64,000 bases of DNA from Brevibacillus panacihumi W25. GTDB lineage: Bacteria > Bacillota > Bacilli > Brevibacillales > Brevibacillaceae. Shown here piece after piece: positions 43,653-52,751 of the stretch; the stretch's first letter is position 1, and each line of letters opens with the position of its first letter. The DNA is taken from positions 2,157,079 to 2,221,078 of the forward strand of contig NZ_KI629782.1 of NCBI RefSeq assembly GCF_000503775.1. The letters are read 5' to 3'. The notes under the pieces are model-generated. The model had not been told where the DNA came from and ran no database searches. It worked only from the letters and a program-made list of their open reading frames with translations. Both the position numbers and the translations under genes were made by a program.

Positions 43653-44006
43653 ATGAGCAAGGTTAAGAAAAGTGTACGTTTTTTTATGATCTCAGCCAGT
43701 GTCATATTATCACTCGGATTATACGTATCCCCCGCTGAAGCAAATAACCTGGACTCAGACAACATGAAATCCAAAATCATCTTTCAGAAAGCAAGTGAAG
43801 AACTCTCACAATTGGCAGAGGGAGATCGGGAGGATATCAATCAAGCGGAGATGCATGCAGACGATGCATTTTCCCCAACTGTCATCCATAGTGGAGGGTT
43901 CATTGTGATATGGTACTCACCCGATTCATCGCTGTATGACTTGTCAATGCTGCATGCGATAAGAGGGTGGCTTTCCCCATTCTTCATAGCTGTTTTGATG
44001 CGATAA
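43653..44006 (+). CDS. Small secreted protein of unknown function
   Basis: A 117-residue protein with a clear signal peptide (MSKVKKSVRFFMISASVILSLGLYVSPAEA). The mature part is mostly acidic (EGDREDINQAEMHADDAF) and ends with a hydrophobic HAIRGWLSPFFIAVLMR. AGAGGAGA lies 7 bases before the ATG at 43653. A broken copy of its 3' part is at 42668-42822. No known family. Confidence 0.65.
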   Translation: MSKVKKSVRFFMISASVILSLGLYVSPAEANNLDSDNMKSKIIFQKASEELSQLAEGDREDINQAEMHADDAFSPTVIHSGGFIVIWYSPDSSLYDLSMLHAIRGWLSPFFIAVLMR

Positions 44007-44081
44007 ATGGCAAAATGCCCCCAACGGAATCGAGGGCGTCTTTGTCCATACATAGAAATTTTTAAGTTTTGAAGTTAAAGG

Positions 44082-44312
44082 GGGACCAGGCAAAGCTGGT
44101 AGAGGAAAAAGGGAAAAAGAACGGAAGGCATTTGGGATCTTGACCCAGGCGCAACGGAAAAGGCGGAACACGGTTTCAGCGGCCAACCCTGAATCCCTTC
44201 CTGGAATCGGCTGCTTTTGGCCGCGGTTCCGCCTTTGGAGTGGAGCCGGCCCTGGCCAACCCTCAGCAAAGATCCCAACCCGCCTGGAGTGTTTTTCCCT
44301 TTTTCCTCCGCT
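44082..44312 (-). repeat. Inverted pair of dispersed repeats with a large hairpin downstream of purB
   Basis: Bases 44082-44183 match copy 1 at 10394-10500 in reverse orientation. Bases about 44221-44312 hold a more diverged plus-strand copy (AAGATCCCAA, TTTTTCCCTTTTTCCTC). The inner ends pair: GGCGGAAC and GCGGCCAA near 44162-44187 are complementary to TTGGCCGC and GTTCCGCC at 44218-44233. On the minus strand this gives a long stem ending in CTTTTCC, so it may serve as the purB terminator. The gene-free stretch 44007-44338 is filled by this element. Confidence 0.75.
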
Positions 44313-44338
44313 CCACTAAAGCCGGTGGACCACTAATA

Positions 44339-45640
44339 TTACAGCAACCCAAGCCGCTGAAAAATCGTATCCACATGCTTGAGATGATAGCGGTAGTCAA
44401 AGCAGGAATCCAGCTCTTCCTTGGTCAGTGTGGAAGCAACTGTCGCATCCTCCTCCACAATGGCGCGGAAGGAGCGCTGCTCTTCCCAGGCTTGCATGGC
44501 GCGCGGCTGGACGATGTCGTAAGCCTGCTCGCGGGTCAGGCCTTTTTCGATCAGCTTCAGCATGACCTGCTGCGAGTAGATCAGGCCAAAGGTGCGATCC
44601 ATGTTGCGCTTCATATTTTCGGGGAACACCGTCAGGTTCTTCACGATGTTCATGAAACGGCGCAGCATGTAGTTGAGAAGCTGTGTCGCGTCAGGCAGAA
44701 TCACGCGCTCGACAGAAGAGTGGGAGATGTCGCGTTCATGCCAGAGCGGAACATTCTCGTAAGCGGACAGCATGTGCCCGCGGATGACGCGGGACAGACC
44801 GCAGATATTTTCGCTGCCGATCGGGTTGCGCTTGTGCGGCATGGCCGAGGAGCCTTTTTGTCCCTTGGCAAATGCCTCTTCGACCTCGCGCAATTCGCTT
44901 TTTTGCAGACCGCGGATTTCTGTGGCGAATTTCTCCAAGGATGTCGCGATCAGCGCCAGTGTCGCCATGTACTCTGCATGGCGGTCACGCTGCAGCGTCT
45001 GAGTGGAGATCGGCGCTGCGGACAGACCCAGCTTTTCACATACATACGCTTCTACAAACGGATCGATGTTGGCGTAGGTTCCCACCGCACCAGAGATTTT
45101 GCCGTAGGCTACTTCTTTCTTGGCGGCGCGGAAACGGGCGAGGTTGCGCTTCATTTCTTCATGCCAGAGGGCCAGCTTCAGGCCGAAGGTAGTCGGCTCC
45201 GCATGCACGCCGTGCGTTCTGCCCATGCAGACCGTATCTTTGTGCTCACGCGCTTTGTCGGCCAGGATCGCGATGAAGTCCTCAATGTCCTTTTCCAGGA
45301 TTTCATTGGCTTGCAGCAGCAGGTAAGAGAGCGCGGTATCGACAACGTCCGTGGACGTCAGTCCGTAATGCACCCATTTTTTCTCCTCGCCCAGCGCTGG
45401 CGTCTCCGATACTGCACGGGTAAAAGCAACCACGTCATGGCGCGTCTCCTGCTCGATCTCATAGATCCGGTCAATATTGAAACTCGCATGCTCCCAAAGC
45501 TTTTTTACGTCTTCCTCCGGGATAACGCCCAGCTTGGACCATGCTTCACACGCGAGAATTTCGACTTTCAGCCATGCCTGAAACTTGTTTTCCTCTGTCC
45601 AGATGGCACGCATTTCCGGGCGCGAGTAACGTTCGATCAT
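44339..45640 (-). CDS. purB: Adenylosuccinate lyase PurB
   Basis: Cleaves SAICAR and adenylosuccinate in purine synthesis. The 433 residues are of normal length. The superfamily signature [11 protein letters not shown] is present, with the catalytic-loop serine, as are [13 protein letters not shown] (general acid His) and [14 protein letters not shown]. It overlaps purK by 4 bases. It is the last gene of the purEKB transcript; the normal next gene, purC, is 41 kb away. Confidence 0.97.
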   Translation of the reverse strand: MIERYSRPEMRAIWTEENKFQAWLKVEILACEAWSKLGVIPEEDVKKLWEHASFNIDRIYEIEQETRHDVVAFTRAVSETPALGEEKKWVHYGLTSTDVVDTALSYLLLQANEILEKDIEDFIAILADKAREHKDTVCMGRTHGVHAEPTTFGLKLALWHEEMKRNLARFRAAKKEVAYGKISGAVGTYANIDPFVEAYVCEKLGLSAAPISTQTLQRDRHAEYMATLALIATSLEKFATEIRGLQKSELREVEEAFAKGQKGSSAMPHKRNPIGSENICGLSRVIRGHMLSAYENVPLWHERDISHSSVERVILPDATQLLNYMLRRFMNIVKNLTVFPENMKRNMDRTFGLIYSQQVMLKLIEKGLTREQAYDIVQPRAMQAWEEQRSFRAIVEEDATVASTLTKEELDSCFDYRYHLKHVDTIFQRLGLL

Positions 45641-46800
45641 GATTGTACCTCCGTTTTTGTACTCCAGATTTCCAGCTTCTCGATCAAGCCGAGCGCTTCT
45701 TCAACCGTAGGGGCCAGTACGTTGAGATGGCCCATTTTCCGTTTTTCCTTGCTTTCCGCTTTGCCGTAGAGATGCAGCTTGGCACTCCTTGGCAAGGCAT
45801 CGATCCGATCCAAAATAGGCTGCAAATGCTCACCCAAAATATTAACCATTACGACGGGCGTAAGCAACTCTGTTGAACCCAGCGGCAGGTTGCAGACGGC
45901 ACGTACATGCTGTTCGAATTGTGAAGTCGCACAGGCTTCCATCGTATAATGCCCCGAATTATGCGGACGTGGAGCCAATTCATTGACGTACAGCTGACCA
46001 TCACGGGTAAGGAACATCTCAATGGCGAGCAGCCCAACTACATCCAGCTTCTCGACGATTGTCAAAGCGATGCGCTCCGCCCGCTCCCTGATTTCCGCGG
46101 ATACCCGTGCAGGCACAATCGACAAATGAAGAATATTGTCCTGATGGACGTTTTCTGCCGTCGGAAAAACAGCCAGATCTCCATCCGGATTGCGTGCTGC
46201 GATGACGGACAGTTCAAGCTCGAAAGGAACAAATTGCTCGACGATCAGTTCGGTTCCCGCTTTTGCCAGTGTTTCATATGCTTCCGCAAGCTCTTCTTCG
46301 CGCTTCAATACCCACTGTCCCTTGCCGTCATAACCCCCGGTCGCTGTCTTCATGACGGCCGGAAGCCCCAGTTCGCGCACAGCTTGCTGCAAATCAGCCA
46401 GACTGGCTACTACGCGAAATGGTGCGACGGGTATCCCCATCTCCTGAATGGCCGTTTTTTCACGGATCCGGTTCTGGGTAATGCGAAGCAACCGGCTTCC
46501 CTGCGGCACATAGGACTTGCTCTCCAGCACCTCTGCCACCTGAGCATCTACATTTTCGAACTCATAGGAAATGACATCGCTTGCGGCTGCCAGTCTCATC
46601 GCCGCTTCTACATCATCGTAACGGGCGACGATCTGCTCGTCTGCCGTCTGTCCGCATGGAGCATCCGGCGTCGGGTCCATGGTGACAAAGCGGTAGCCCA
46701 TGGCTCGTCCTGCGAGCGCAATCATCCGTCCCAGCTGACCGCCGCCAAGTATGCCAATCGTAGCTCCCGGTTTGATTAGCTTGCTTTGGTTGTGTCTCAT
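45637..46800 (-). CDS. purK: 5-(carboxyamino)imidazole ribonucleotide synthase PurK
   Basis: ATP-grasp enzyme making N5-CAIR from AIR and bicarbonate. At 387 residues it has normal length. Seen are [40 protein letters not shown], and the ATP-grasp metal site [15 protein letters not shown]. It overlaps purE and purB by 4 bases each. Confidence 0.97.
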   Translation of the reverse strand: MRHNQSKLIKPGATIGILGGGQLGRMIALAGRAMGYRFVTMDPTPDAPCGQTADEQIVARYDDVEAAMRLAAASDVISYEFENVDAQVAEVLESKSYVPQGSRLLRITQNRIREKTAIQEMGIPVAPFRVVASLADLQQAVRELGLPAVMKTATGGYDGKGQWVLKREEELAEAYETLAKAGTELIVEQFVPFELELSVIAARNPDGDLAVFPTAENVHQDNILHLSIVPARVSAEIRERAERIALTIVEKLDVVGLLAIEMFLTRDGQLYVNELAPRPHNSGHYTMEACATSQFEQHVRAVCNLPLGSTELLTPVVMVNILGEHLQPILDRIDALPRSAKLHLYGKAESKEKRKMGHLNVLAPTVEEALGLIEKLEIWSTKTEVQS

Positions 46801-47285
46801 CCCAGTTCACTGTCCTCCAGCACTTTACGACGTACGGCATCCCGTCTATCCATAAAACGTTGTTGAACCTCCGGGTATTTGATCCCGAGAATTTGAGCAG
46901 CGAGAAGTCCCGCATTGATCGCGCCAGCCTTGCCGATGGCTACAGTCGCCACAGGGACACCGCCCGGCATCTGCACGATAGAGAGAAGAGAGTCCAGTCC
47001 GTTCAGATTGGAGGATTTGACGGGCACGCCGATCACAGGCAGCTCCGTCTTGGAAGCAACCATCCCGGGCAGATGTGCTGCTCCGCCAGCTCCTGCAATG
47101 ATGACCTCCAGTCCACGGCTTTTTGCCGTTTGCGCATAGTCGAACATCAGGTCTGGTGTGCGATGTGCAGATACTACCTTCTTTTCATAGGGAACCTGCA
47201 ACTCATCCAGTATAGCGCATGCTTCCTTCATCGTCTCCCAGTCTGATGTGCTTCCCATGATGACGCCTACCCATGCTTTAGTCAT
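46797..47285 (-). CDS. purE: N5-CAIR mutase PurE
   Basis: Class I PurE (162 residues), moving the carboxyl group of N5-CAIR to CAIR. Motifs are [21 protein letters not shown] and [14 protein letters not shown]. It is the first gene of the purEKB transcript, with a 5' leader of about 100 bases and a PurR-controlled promoter. Confidence 0.97.
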   Translation of the reverse strand: MTKAWVGVIMGSTSDWETMKEACAILDELQVPYEKKVVSAHRTPDLMFDYAQTAKSRGLEVIIAGAGGAAHLPGMVASKTELPVIGVPVKSSNLNGLDSLLSIVQMPGGVPVATVAIGKAGAINAGLLAAQILGIKYPEVQQRFMDRRDAVRRKVLEDSELG

Positions 47286-47318
47286 GAACGATCGCCCCTT
47301 GTCCTATCATCAGAAGAA

Positions 47319-47364
47319 AACCCAACCGACTAACGGCGTCTGTGCCGTACTTATCGCCTGGGCT
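47319..47364 (-). promoter_or_regulatory. Structured purE leader, possible attenuator
   Basis: In the purE leader, AGCCCAG (47364-47358) can pair with TTGGGTT (47325-47319) using two G-U pairs, enclosing a second hairpin ACGGC/GCCGT (47348-47344/47337-47333). TTCTTCT follows. It is not a canonical purine riboswitch (no GTTTCTACC or CCGTAAAT core). Function uncertain. Confidence 0.35.
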
Positions 47365-47393
47365 ATACGTACTTGTTTGCTTTCGACTTCTTC

Positions 47394-47471
47394 AGTTTAG
47401 CAGGGAGAATGGAAGCCTGTCAACCGCAATTCCGAACATTATAGATAGTAGCTTCCTTATCATTCGTGTTT
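47394..47471 (-). promoter_or_regulatory. purE promoter with a PurR PurBox pair
   Basis: On the minus strand: -35 TTGACA (47423-47418), 18 bases, -10 TAAACT (47399-47394). A perfect PurBox AATTCCGAACATTA reads on the plus strand at 47428-47441, just upstream of the -35. The inverted partner (central TTCG 47463-47466) lies at 47458-47471 with 26 bases between the central tetranucleotides. The outer box overlaps the last codons of the M1 peptidase gene. Confidence 0.82.
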
Positions 47472-49007
47472 ACTCTTTTCCAACCAGGCAGCCGCCTCTT
47501 CTTGCTTCTCTTGTTTCAGATGCAGCCAATAATCAATGAACGGCGCAGCGTCAGTTCCGGCTTCCTGGCTCAGCATCGACACAAACCTCTCCCCCGTAGC
47601 CAGACCGTATTGATGCTCCTTGACGTACTGGCGTAACAGAGTGTGAAGCCTTTCCTCACCCCAGGCTTCGCGAAGCTCCCAAAGCATCGTGGAACCCCTA
47701 CCGTATACCAGATTCACATAGCTGTTCCAGTCTGGGAACTGTTCGACACTCTGCCAGACCGTCAGTCCCCTCCCCGCATAGGAAAGCGACTCTTGAGACT
47801 GAGCCTTGCGCATCTGGATATAAAAGCTGGCACCGGGCCGTTTGGCTGCAGTCAGGTAGGCCATCGTGGCATAATCGCTCAGGCTCTCGTCCAGCCATGC
47901 CTCGCGTACCTCGTCATTGCCGACCAACGCGTAAAACCACTGATGGGCCGTCTCATGCGCCACCACTGCTTCGCCGCTCGGATCAGACCGCTCGAACAGA
48001 TCCTCCTGGATAAAAACGATGCCTGGATACTCCATTCCTCCAAAAAATCCACCTGTCTTTACAACATCGTACTCCTTGTACGGATAGGTTCCAAACTGCT
48101 CGCTGAAGTACCGCAGCGATTCTTGCCCCACCTCGTGCAGGCGTTCTGCCGTACCTGCATCGTCACCCTCCTGCGACCAGGTATGCACGACGGTATCTCC
48201 GACCTTTCCAGACATTTTGCGGTAACTTTCATCCATCACGACCATAGCGAGGTCCCGTACATTCCAGGCATCGATTTCATAGGTGGTTACCCGCTGCGGT
48301 CGGGACTGTGTCACCACCGCCACGCTCTCGACACCGCTGGTCGCAAGCTGATATTTTTCCTCCAGCATGACCCGCAGATGATAGTTGGCTACTTGGCTGT
48401 AAAAAGGATCGCCGATGGACGCATAGGGGTCGAGCCGCCAACCGTCCTTCTCCTTTACGGCCAGAATCGGGAGCCAGTTGCCCAGCCACATGGCATGATC
48501 GTTATACGACAATCTTCCTTTATTATAGGGAACCTGCAGCTTAAAACGCATTTCCACCTCCGCATGGGGCGGCTTAGCGTTTTTCTCTGCCGGAATGGGA
48601 ACGTGCAAAAGTGTTTTCGTCTTGCCCTCCACCTGCACAGGAGCTTCTTTTCCGTTTACCCGCACCTGCTTGATTTCCATTCCGCCAGGCTCTCTTTGCT
48701 TTCCGAGGATTCTCTCCCAGTTCGGGTCCCCCATATCCGCTTGCGATTGAAAGACGTTGGGATACAGATGAAAATACGCCCGGTCATCTTGTGGCTGAAA
48801 ACGGACGGTCAGGGTGCCTGTCACACGGTGCGCGGCAGGATCGATTTGCAAATCAGCGAAGTAGTTTGTCTCATGTGTCGGCTCGGATAGCGCCATCTGC
48901 GCCCCTTCTACGGCGACTGGAGCTTTCCACGCTTCTGCCCCATGATAGACACCCAAAACAATGCCTGCTAGCAAGAAGAGAGCCAAAGCCCCCCCTTTTT
49001 TCCCCAT
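47460..49007 (-). CDS. M1 family zinc metallopeptidase (membrane-anchored)
   Basis: A 515-residue protein with an N-terminal hydrophobic signal or anchor (about 6-24) and an M1-type catalytic domain. HETAH (351-355) and E374 bind zinc, and GGMEYPG at about 323-329 replaces the usual GAMEN loop. It is shorter than full aminopeptidase N enzymes. Probably acts outside the membrane. Its 3' end overlaps the outer PurBox of purE. Confidence 0.87.
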   Translation of the reverse strand: MGKKGGALALFLLAGIVLGVYHGAEAWKAPVAVEGAQMALSEPTHETNYFADLQIDPAAHRVTGTLTVRFQPQDDRAYFHLYPNVFQSQADMGDPNWERILGKQREPGGMEIKQVRVNGKEAPVQVEGKTKTLLHVPIPAEKNAKPPHAEVEMRFKLQVPYNKGRLSYNDHAMWLGNWLPILAVKEKDGWRLDPYASIGDPFYSQVANYHLRVMLEEKYQLATSGVESVAVVTQSRPQRVTTYEIDAWNVRDLAMVVMDESYRKMSGKVGDTVVHTWSQEGDDAGTAERLHEVGQESLRYFSEQFGTYPYKEYDVVKTGGFFGGMEYPGIVFIQEDLFERSDPSGEAVVAHETAHQWFYALVGNDEVREAWLDESLSDYATMAYLTAAKRPGASFYIQMRKAQSQESLSYAGRGLTVWQSVEQFPDWNSYVNLVYGRGSTMLWELREAWGEERLHTLLRQYVKEHQYGLATGERFVSMLSQEAGTDAAPFIDYWLHLKQEKQEEAAAWLEKSKHE

Positions 49008-49081
49008 CGCGATCCCCTGCTTTCATCTGCTTGTCTTCCTTGTATCCAGTCTATGCCTGATTCTTTTCATTTTATCCCCAT

Positions 49082-49114
49082 AAAAAAGCTTCCCTCCAAT
49101 GATAGAGAGAAGCC
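49082..49114 (-). terminator. Terminator after pbuG
   Basis: On the minus strand GGCTTCTCTC (49114-49105) pairs with GAGGGAAGC (49096-49088), followed by six T (49087-49082). It lies 17 bases past the pbuG stop. Confidence 0.85.
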
Positions 49115-49130
49115 TTTGGTAGTATGAAAT

Positions 49131-50504
49131 CTATTCCCGCAACCAGATGAAGTACGCCAGGAAGACGAAGAACAGGACGTACATCGCGGGATGAACCTCG
49201 CGCGCCTTGCCTTTCATCACTTTCAGGACAGGGTACACGATGAAGCCGGAAGCCAGACCTGTCGCGATGCTGTACGTGAGCGGCATCATCAGGATGGTCA
49301 GGAAGGCAGGGAATGCTTCCTCCATTTCGTCCCAGGCAATCTTTACGATGCTGGACGCCATCAGTACACCTACAATGATCAAGGCAGGTGCGGTAACAGC
49401 CGAAGTAACGACAGACATCAGCGGATAGAAGAACAGGGCCAAAATGAACAGCAAGCCTGTTACCACAGCGGTAAAACCGGAACGGCCGCCCGCAGCCACA
49501 CCCGCAGTAGATTCGATGTAAGCTGTCGTCGTGGAAGTCCCCAGCACGGCACCAGCCATGCCCGCGATTGCGTCAGAAGAAAACGCGCGTCCAGAGCGAG
49601 GCAGCTTGCCGTCTTTGAGCAGACCAGCTTGATTCGCTACGCCCAAGAGCGTGCCTGTCGCATCGAAAAAGTCTACGAACAAAAAGGTCAAAACAACAAT
49701 CAGCATGTTTACCGTGAACAGGGAAGATGCATCACCCAAGTATTGAAAAGCTGCACCAAACGTGGGAGCCAGACTTGGCGGAGCAGCAAATACTTTCGTT
49801 GGCACATCGACCAAACCAACGATCATCCCCGCAACGGAAGTGATTAACATACCAATAAAGATTGCCGCATTTACCTTGCGTGTCATCAAAATCACGGTCA
49901 CAATCAATCCAAAAATTGCAAGCACGGCATTCTTCGCCGACAGCACCTGTTCAGGAGTCATATTTTCATGGAACCAGGTGAGGTGGCCCAAAGCGACGAA
50001 TGTGGCTTCATTCGCCACGACAATCCCCGCGTTTTTCAAACCGATAAAGGCGATAAACAGACCGATCCCCGCAGATACGGCAAATTTCAAGCTTTGCGGT
50101 ATCGCATTGATAATCGCTTCACGAACCCCGGTCAGCGACAAGATCAGGAAGATCGTACACGAGAGGAAGACCCCTGCCAGTGCTTGTTGCCAAGGAATTT
50201 GCATGGTCAATACGACCGTATACGTGAAAAACGCATTCAAGCCCATCCCCGGTGCTTGTCCGATCGGCAGACGACCGATGAACGCCATCAGCAGGGTCCC
50301 GATCGCCGCAGCCAATGCGGTTGCTGTGAACACGGCATCGAACTCCGGATAGTTCGCCTTCAGTTCAGGCGGCAAATCTGCGCCGCTGAGAACGTACGGG
50401 TTTACTGCCAGAATGTAAGCCATCGCTAAAAAGGTAGTGATACCCGCGATAATCTCGCGGCGGTAATTGGTGCCTAGTTTGTCAAACTCGAAATACTTGC
50501 GCAC
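49131..50504 (-). CDS. pbuG: Guanine/hypoxanthine permease PbuG (AzgA-type)
   Basis: A 457-residue, multi-helix purine base permease. Family blocks are TTFLAMAYILAVNPYVLS, GQAPGMGLNAFFTYTVV, FVDFFDATGTLLGVANQAG and GTSTTTAYIESTAGVAAGGRSG. The open frame extends to 50561, but that extension is translated from the riboswitch terminator. The GTG at 50504 has GGGGGGA 7 bases upstream and gives MRKYFEFDKLGTNYRRE, as in the Bacillus protein. Controlled by a guanine riboswitch. Confidence 0.93.
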   Translation of the reverse strand: MRKYFEFDKLGTNYRREIIAGITTFLAMAYILAVNPYVLSGADLPPELKANYPEFDAVFTATALAAAIGTLLMAFIGRLPIGQAPGMGLNAFFTYTVVLTMQIPWQQALAGVFLSCTIFLILSLTGVREAIINAIPQSLKFAVSAGIGLFIAFIGLKNAGIVVANEATFVALGHLTWFHENMTPEQVLSAKNAVLAIFGLIVTVILMTRKVNAAIFIGMLITSVAGMIVGLVDVPTKVFAAPPSLAPTFGAAFQYLGDASSLFTVNMLIVVLTFLFVDFFDATGTLLGVANQAGLLKDGKLPRSGRAFSSDAIAGMAGAVLGTSTTTAYIESTAGVAAGGRSGFTAVVTGLLFILALFFYPLMSVVTSAVTAPALIIVGVLMASSIVKIAWDEMEEAFPAFLTILMMPLTYSIATGLASGFIVYPVLKVMKGKAREVHPAMYVLFFVFLAYFIWLRE

Positions 50505-50546
50505 CGAAGTGTCCCCCCAGAGTTTTGTAGGTTGGCGGTAAACAAA

Positions 50547-50712
50547 AAAGTCGAGACGCATGAATTAACGCCTCGACTGCAAACAAAACGATGCGGGACC
50601 AATCACGAAAAAATAATAACAAAAACCTATCCCGTCGACATTTTGTTCGTAGTCTGGTCGTTAACGGCGACCTGGTAGAAACTCCTAAGCCATATCCTCA
50701 GGAATATACGAA
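50547..50712 (-). promoter_or_regulatory. Guanine riboswitch of pbuG (aptamer and terminator)
   Basis: The aptamer covers 50712-50645 on the minus strand. P1 is GTTCGTA/TACGAAC; the core has GGATATGGC, AGTTTCTACC, a GCCGTTAAC loop and GACTACGA. The ligand-reading base after GA is C, so the guanine class is predicted. An intrinsic terminator AGTCGAGGCG/CGTCTCGACT plus TTTTTT lies at 50580-50545, just before pbuG. Guanine should stop transcription. Confidence 0.93.
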
Positions 50713-50884
50713 CTTTCTTATTTACCTGCGTACATCGAACAGTGTATCAGGTAGATTTTGTGCTGTCAACGAAAAATACGAACGTTATTATTCTGTCGTG
50801 AATAATCATCCGGTTTTACAAAATTGATCTCGCAGCTTTGTTTTATTATCGTCTTTTGCCCCCACTGGGTGGTACGCGACGAGA

Positions 50885-52423
50885 TTATTCCCACTCAATG
50901 GTGGCTGGCGGTTTGGAAGTTACATCGTAGACGATGCGGTTTACATGATCGACTTCATTGACGATACGCGTGGAAATTTTTTCGAGCACATCCCACGGAA
51001 TACGCGCCCAGTCAGCCGTCATTCCATCAATGGACGTCACAGCTCGAATCCCCACGGTATACGAATACGTACGAACATCTCCCATAACGCCAACTGTGCT
51101 CATATTCGGCAATGCCGTGAAGTACTGCCAAATGTCACGGTCCAGACCTGCCTTGGCAATCTCTTCGCGCAGAATCGCATCAGATTCCCGAACGATGTGA
51201 AGCTTCTCTTCTGTCACTTCGCCCAAAACGCGAATGCCCAAGCCCGGTCCCGGGAACGGCTGGCGCCATACGATCTCGTCTGGCAAGCCCAATTCCGAAC
51301 CCAGCCTGCGAACCTCGTCCTTGAACAAGGTTTTCAACGGCTCGATCAGCTCGAATTTCATATCTTCCGGCAGGCCGCCTACGTTATGGTGAGATTTGAT
51401 GGTGTGAGCAGTCGCTGTTCCGCTCTCCACGATATCGGTATATAGTGTGCCCTGTGCCAGAAAATCCATGTCCGTTAATTTCGCCGCTTCTTCATCAAAT
51501 ACGTAAATGAACTCGTTTCCGATAATTTTCCGTTTTTGCTCTGGGTCGCTGACACCCTTCAGCTTGTTCAGGAAGCGTTCACGAGCATCGATTTTGATTA
51601 CCTTCATGGAAAACTTTTCGCCAAATGTTTCCATGACGCTTTCGGCTTCCCCTTTGCGCAGAAGACCGTGATCGACGAACATGCAGGTGAGCTGATCGCC
51701 AATCGCTTTGTGAATCAGGGCAGCTACAACCGAGGAATCTACGCCGCCGCTCAGCGCGCACAACACCTGCTTGTTCCCTACCGTTTGACGGATGCGGACG
51801 ATTTCGTCTTCGATGAAGGAGGTCATGCTCCAGTTTCCTTCACAGCCGCAGATGTTGAACAGGAAGTTGGAGATAAACTCCGAGCCTTTTACCGTATGGC
51901 GCACTTCCGGATGGAATTGCACGCCGTAGAGATTGCGTTCCGGATGGCTGATTGCTGCAACCGGACAGCTGTCGCTGATCGCATCGATGCGGAAGCCCTC
52001 TGGAAGCTCCACGACTTTATCCGAGTGGCTCATCCAAACGATTTCATTTGGCTCCCATTTATCGTACAAGCCATGCTTTTCTTGCAGACGCAATTCCGCT
52101 TTTCCGTATTCACGTTTGCCTGCCCGTTCCACTTTTCCTTTCAGCATATGGCTCATCAGCTGCATGCCATAGCAAATCCCCAATACAGGCAGACCCAGTT
52201 CAAAGATGGCAGGGTCAACTGTCGGTGCCCCTTCTTCATAGACACTGGCAGGACCGCCGGAGAAAATAATCCCCTTTGGATTCATTTCCTTGATTTTCTC
52301 TACGGGAGTATTGTATGGCAGCAGTTCACTGTATACCCCCAGATCGCGTACACGACGTGCGATCAGTTGATTGTATTGCCCTCCGAAATCCAGTACGACA
52401 ACCATTTCCATCGACTTGTCCAT
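50885..52423 (-). CDS. guaA: GMP synthase (glutamine-hydrolysing) GuaA
   Basis: Converts XMP to GMP. The 512 residues hold the N-terminal amidotransferase domain ([11 protein letters not shown] with the nucleophile Cys, [10 protein letters not shown]), the PP-loop ATP pyrophosphatase domain ([14 protein letters not shown]) and the C-terminal dimer domain ending ATIEWE. AAAGGAG precedes the ATG by 5 bases. It is under a guanine riboswitch. Confidence 0.97.
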   Translation of the reverse strand: MDKSMEMVVVLDFGGQYNQLIARRVRDLGVYSELLPYNTPVEKIKEMNPKGIIFSGGPASVYEEGAPTVDPAIFELGLPVLGICYGMQLMSHMLKGKVERAGKREYGKAELRLQEKHGLYDKWEPNEIVWMSHSDKVVELPEGFRIDAISDSCPVAAISHPERNLYGVQFHPEVRHTVKGSEFISNFLFNICGCEGNWSMTSFIEDEIVRIRQTVGNKQVLCALSGGVDSSVVAALIHKAIGDQLTCMFVDHGLLRKGEAESVMETFGEKFSMKVIKIDARERFLNKLKGVSDPEQKRKIIGNEFIYVFDEEAAKLTDMDFLAQGTLYTDIVESGTATAHTIKSHHNVGGLPEDMKFELIEPLKTLFKDEVRRLGSELGLPDEIVWRQPFPGPGLGIRVLGEVTEEKLHIVRESDAILREEIAKAGLDRDIWQYFTALPNMSTVGVMGDVRTYSYTVGIRAVTSIDGMTADWARIPWDVLEKISTRIVNEVDHVNRIVYDVTSKPPATIEWE

Positions 52424-52542
52424 GATTTCTCCTTTCTCCTGTACACACAGGACGGCACCAGAGCCTGAAAACGATCATTCCGACTCCATCCGTTTTGTTG
52501 ATTCCCTTGAGCAGGACGTAACCCGTACAAGCACTGTACCCG

Positions 52543-52712
52543 AAAAAAACCGGGACTGTCGCCTCCGAAAATTTGATTACGGCGGCAGAGTCCCAGCTTG
52601 TGTACACATGTGCAGTTGCATGTACAAAAATCCGATGTGCTCTCCTCGTAGTCACCCAATTTACGGTCAGGTGGTAGAAACTTTCAGGCCATATTCCTGA
52701 GGATTATACGAG
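52543..52712 (-). promoter_or_regulatory. Guanine riboswitch of guaA (aptamer and terminator)
   Basis: Aptamer at 52712-52645 on the minus strand: P1 CTCGTA/TACGAG, core GGAATATGGCC, AGTTTCTACC, CCGTAAATT and GACTACGAG. The base after GA is C, so guanine class. A terminator follows: GGGACTCTGCCGCC (52594-52581) pairs with GGCGACAGTCCC (52563-52552), then seven T (52549-52543). An extra 120 bases of leader separate it from guaA. Confidence 0.93.
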
Positions 52713-52751
52713 ACTCATTGATCGTCATTCTAGCAGATGAAAAGTCATTGT

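Noticed and set aside
44075..44278. Short minus-strand protein similar to a frame at 10336-10530
   Set aside because: Similarity is at nucleotide level in all frames with no ribosome site, so it is treated as a non-coding repeat.
44240..45769. Long open frame of 509 codons on the plus strand
   Set aside because: Shadow of purB and of the repeat element; composition typical of an antisense frame.
47286..47393. Purine riboswitch in the purE leader
   Set aside because: CGTATA and a few bases resemble an aptamer start, but the GTTTCTACC and CCGTAAAT cores and the closing GACTACG are missing.
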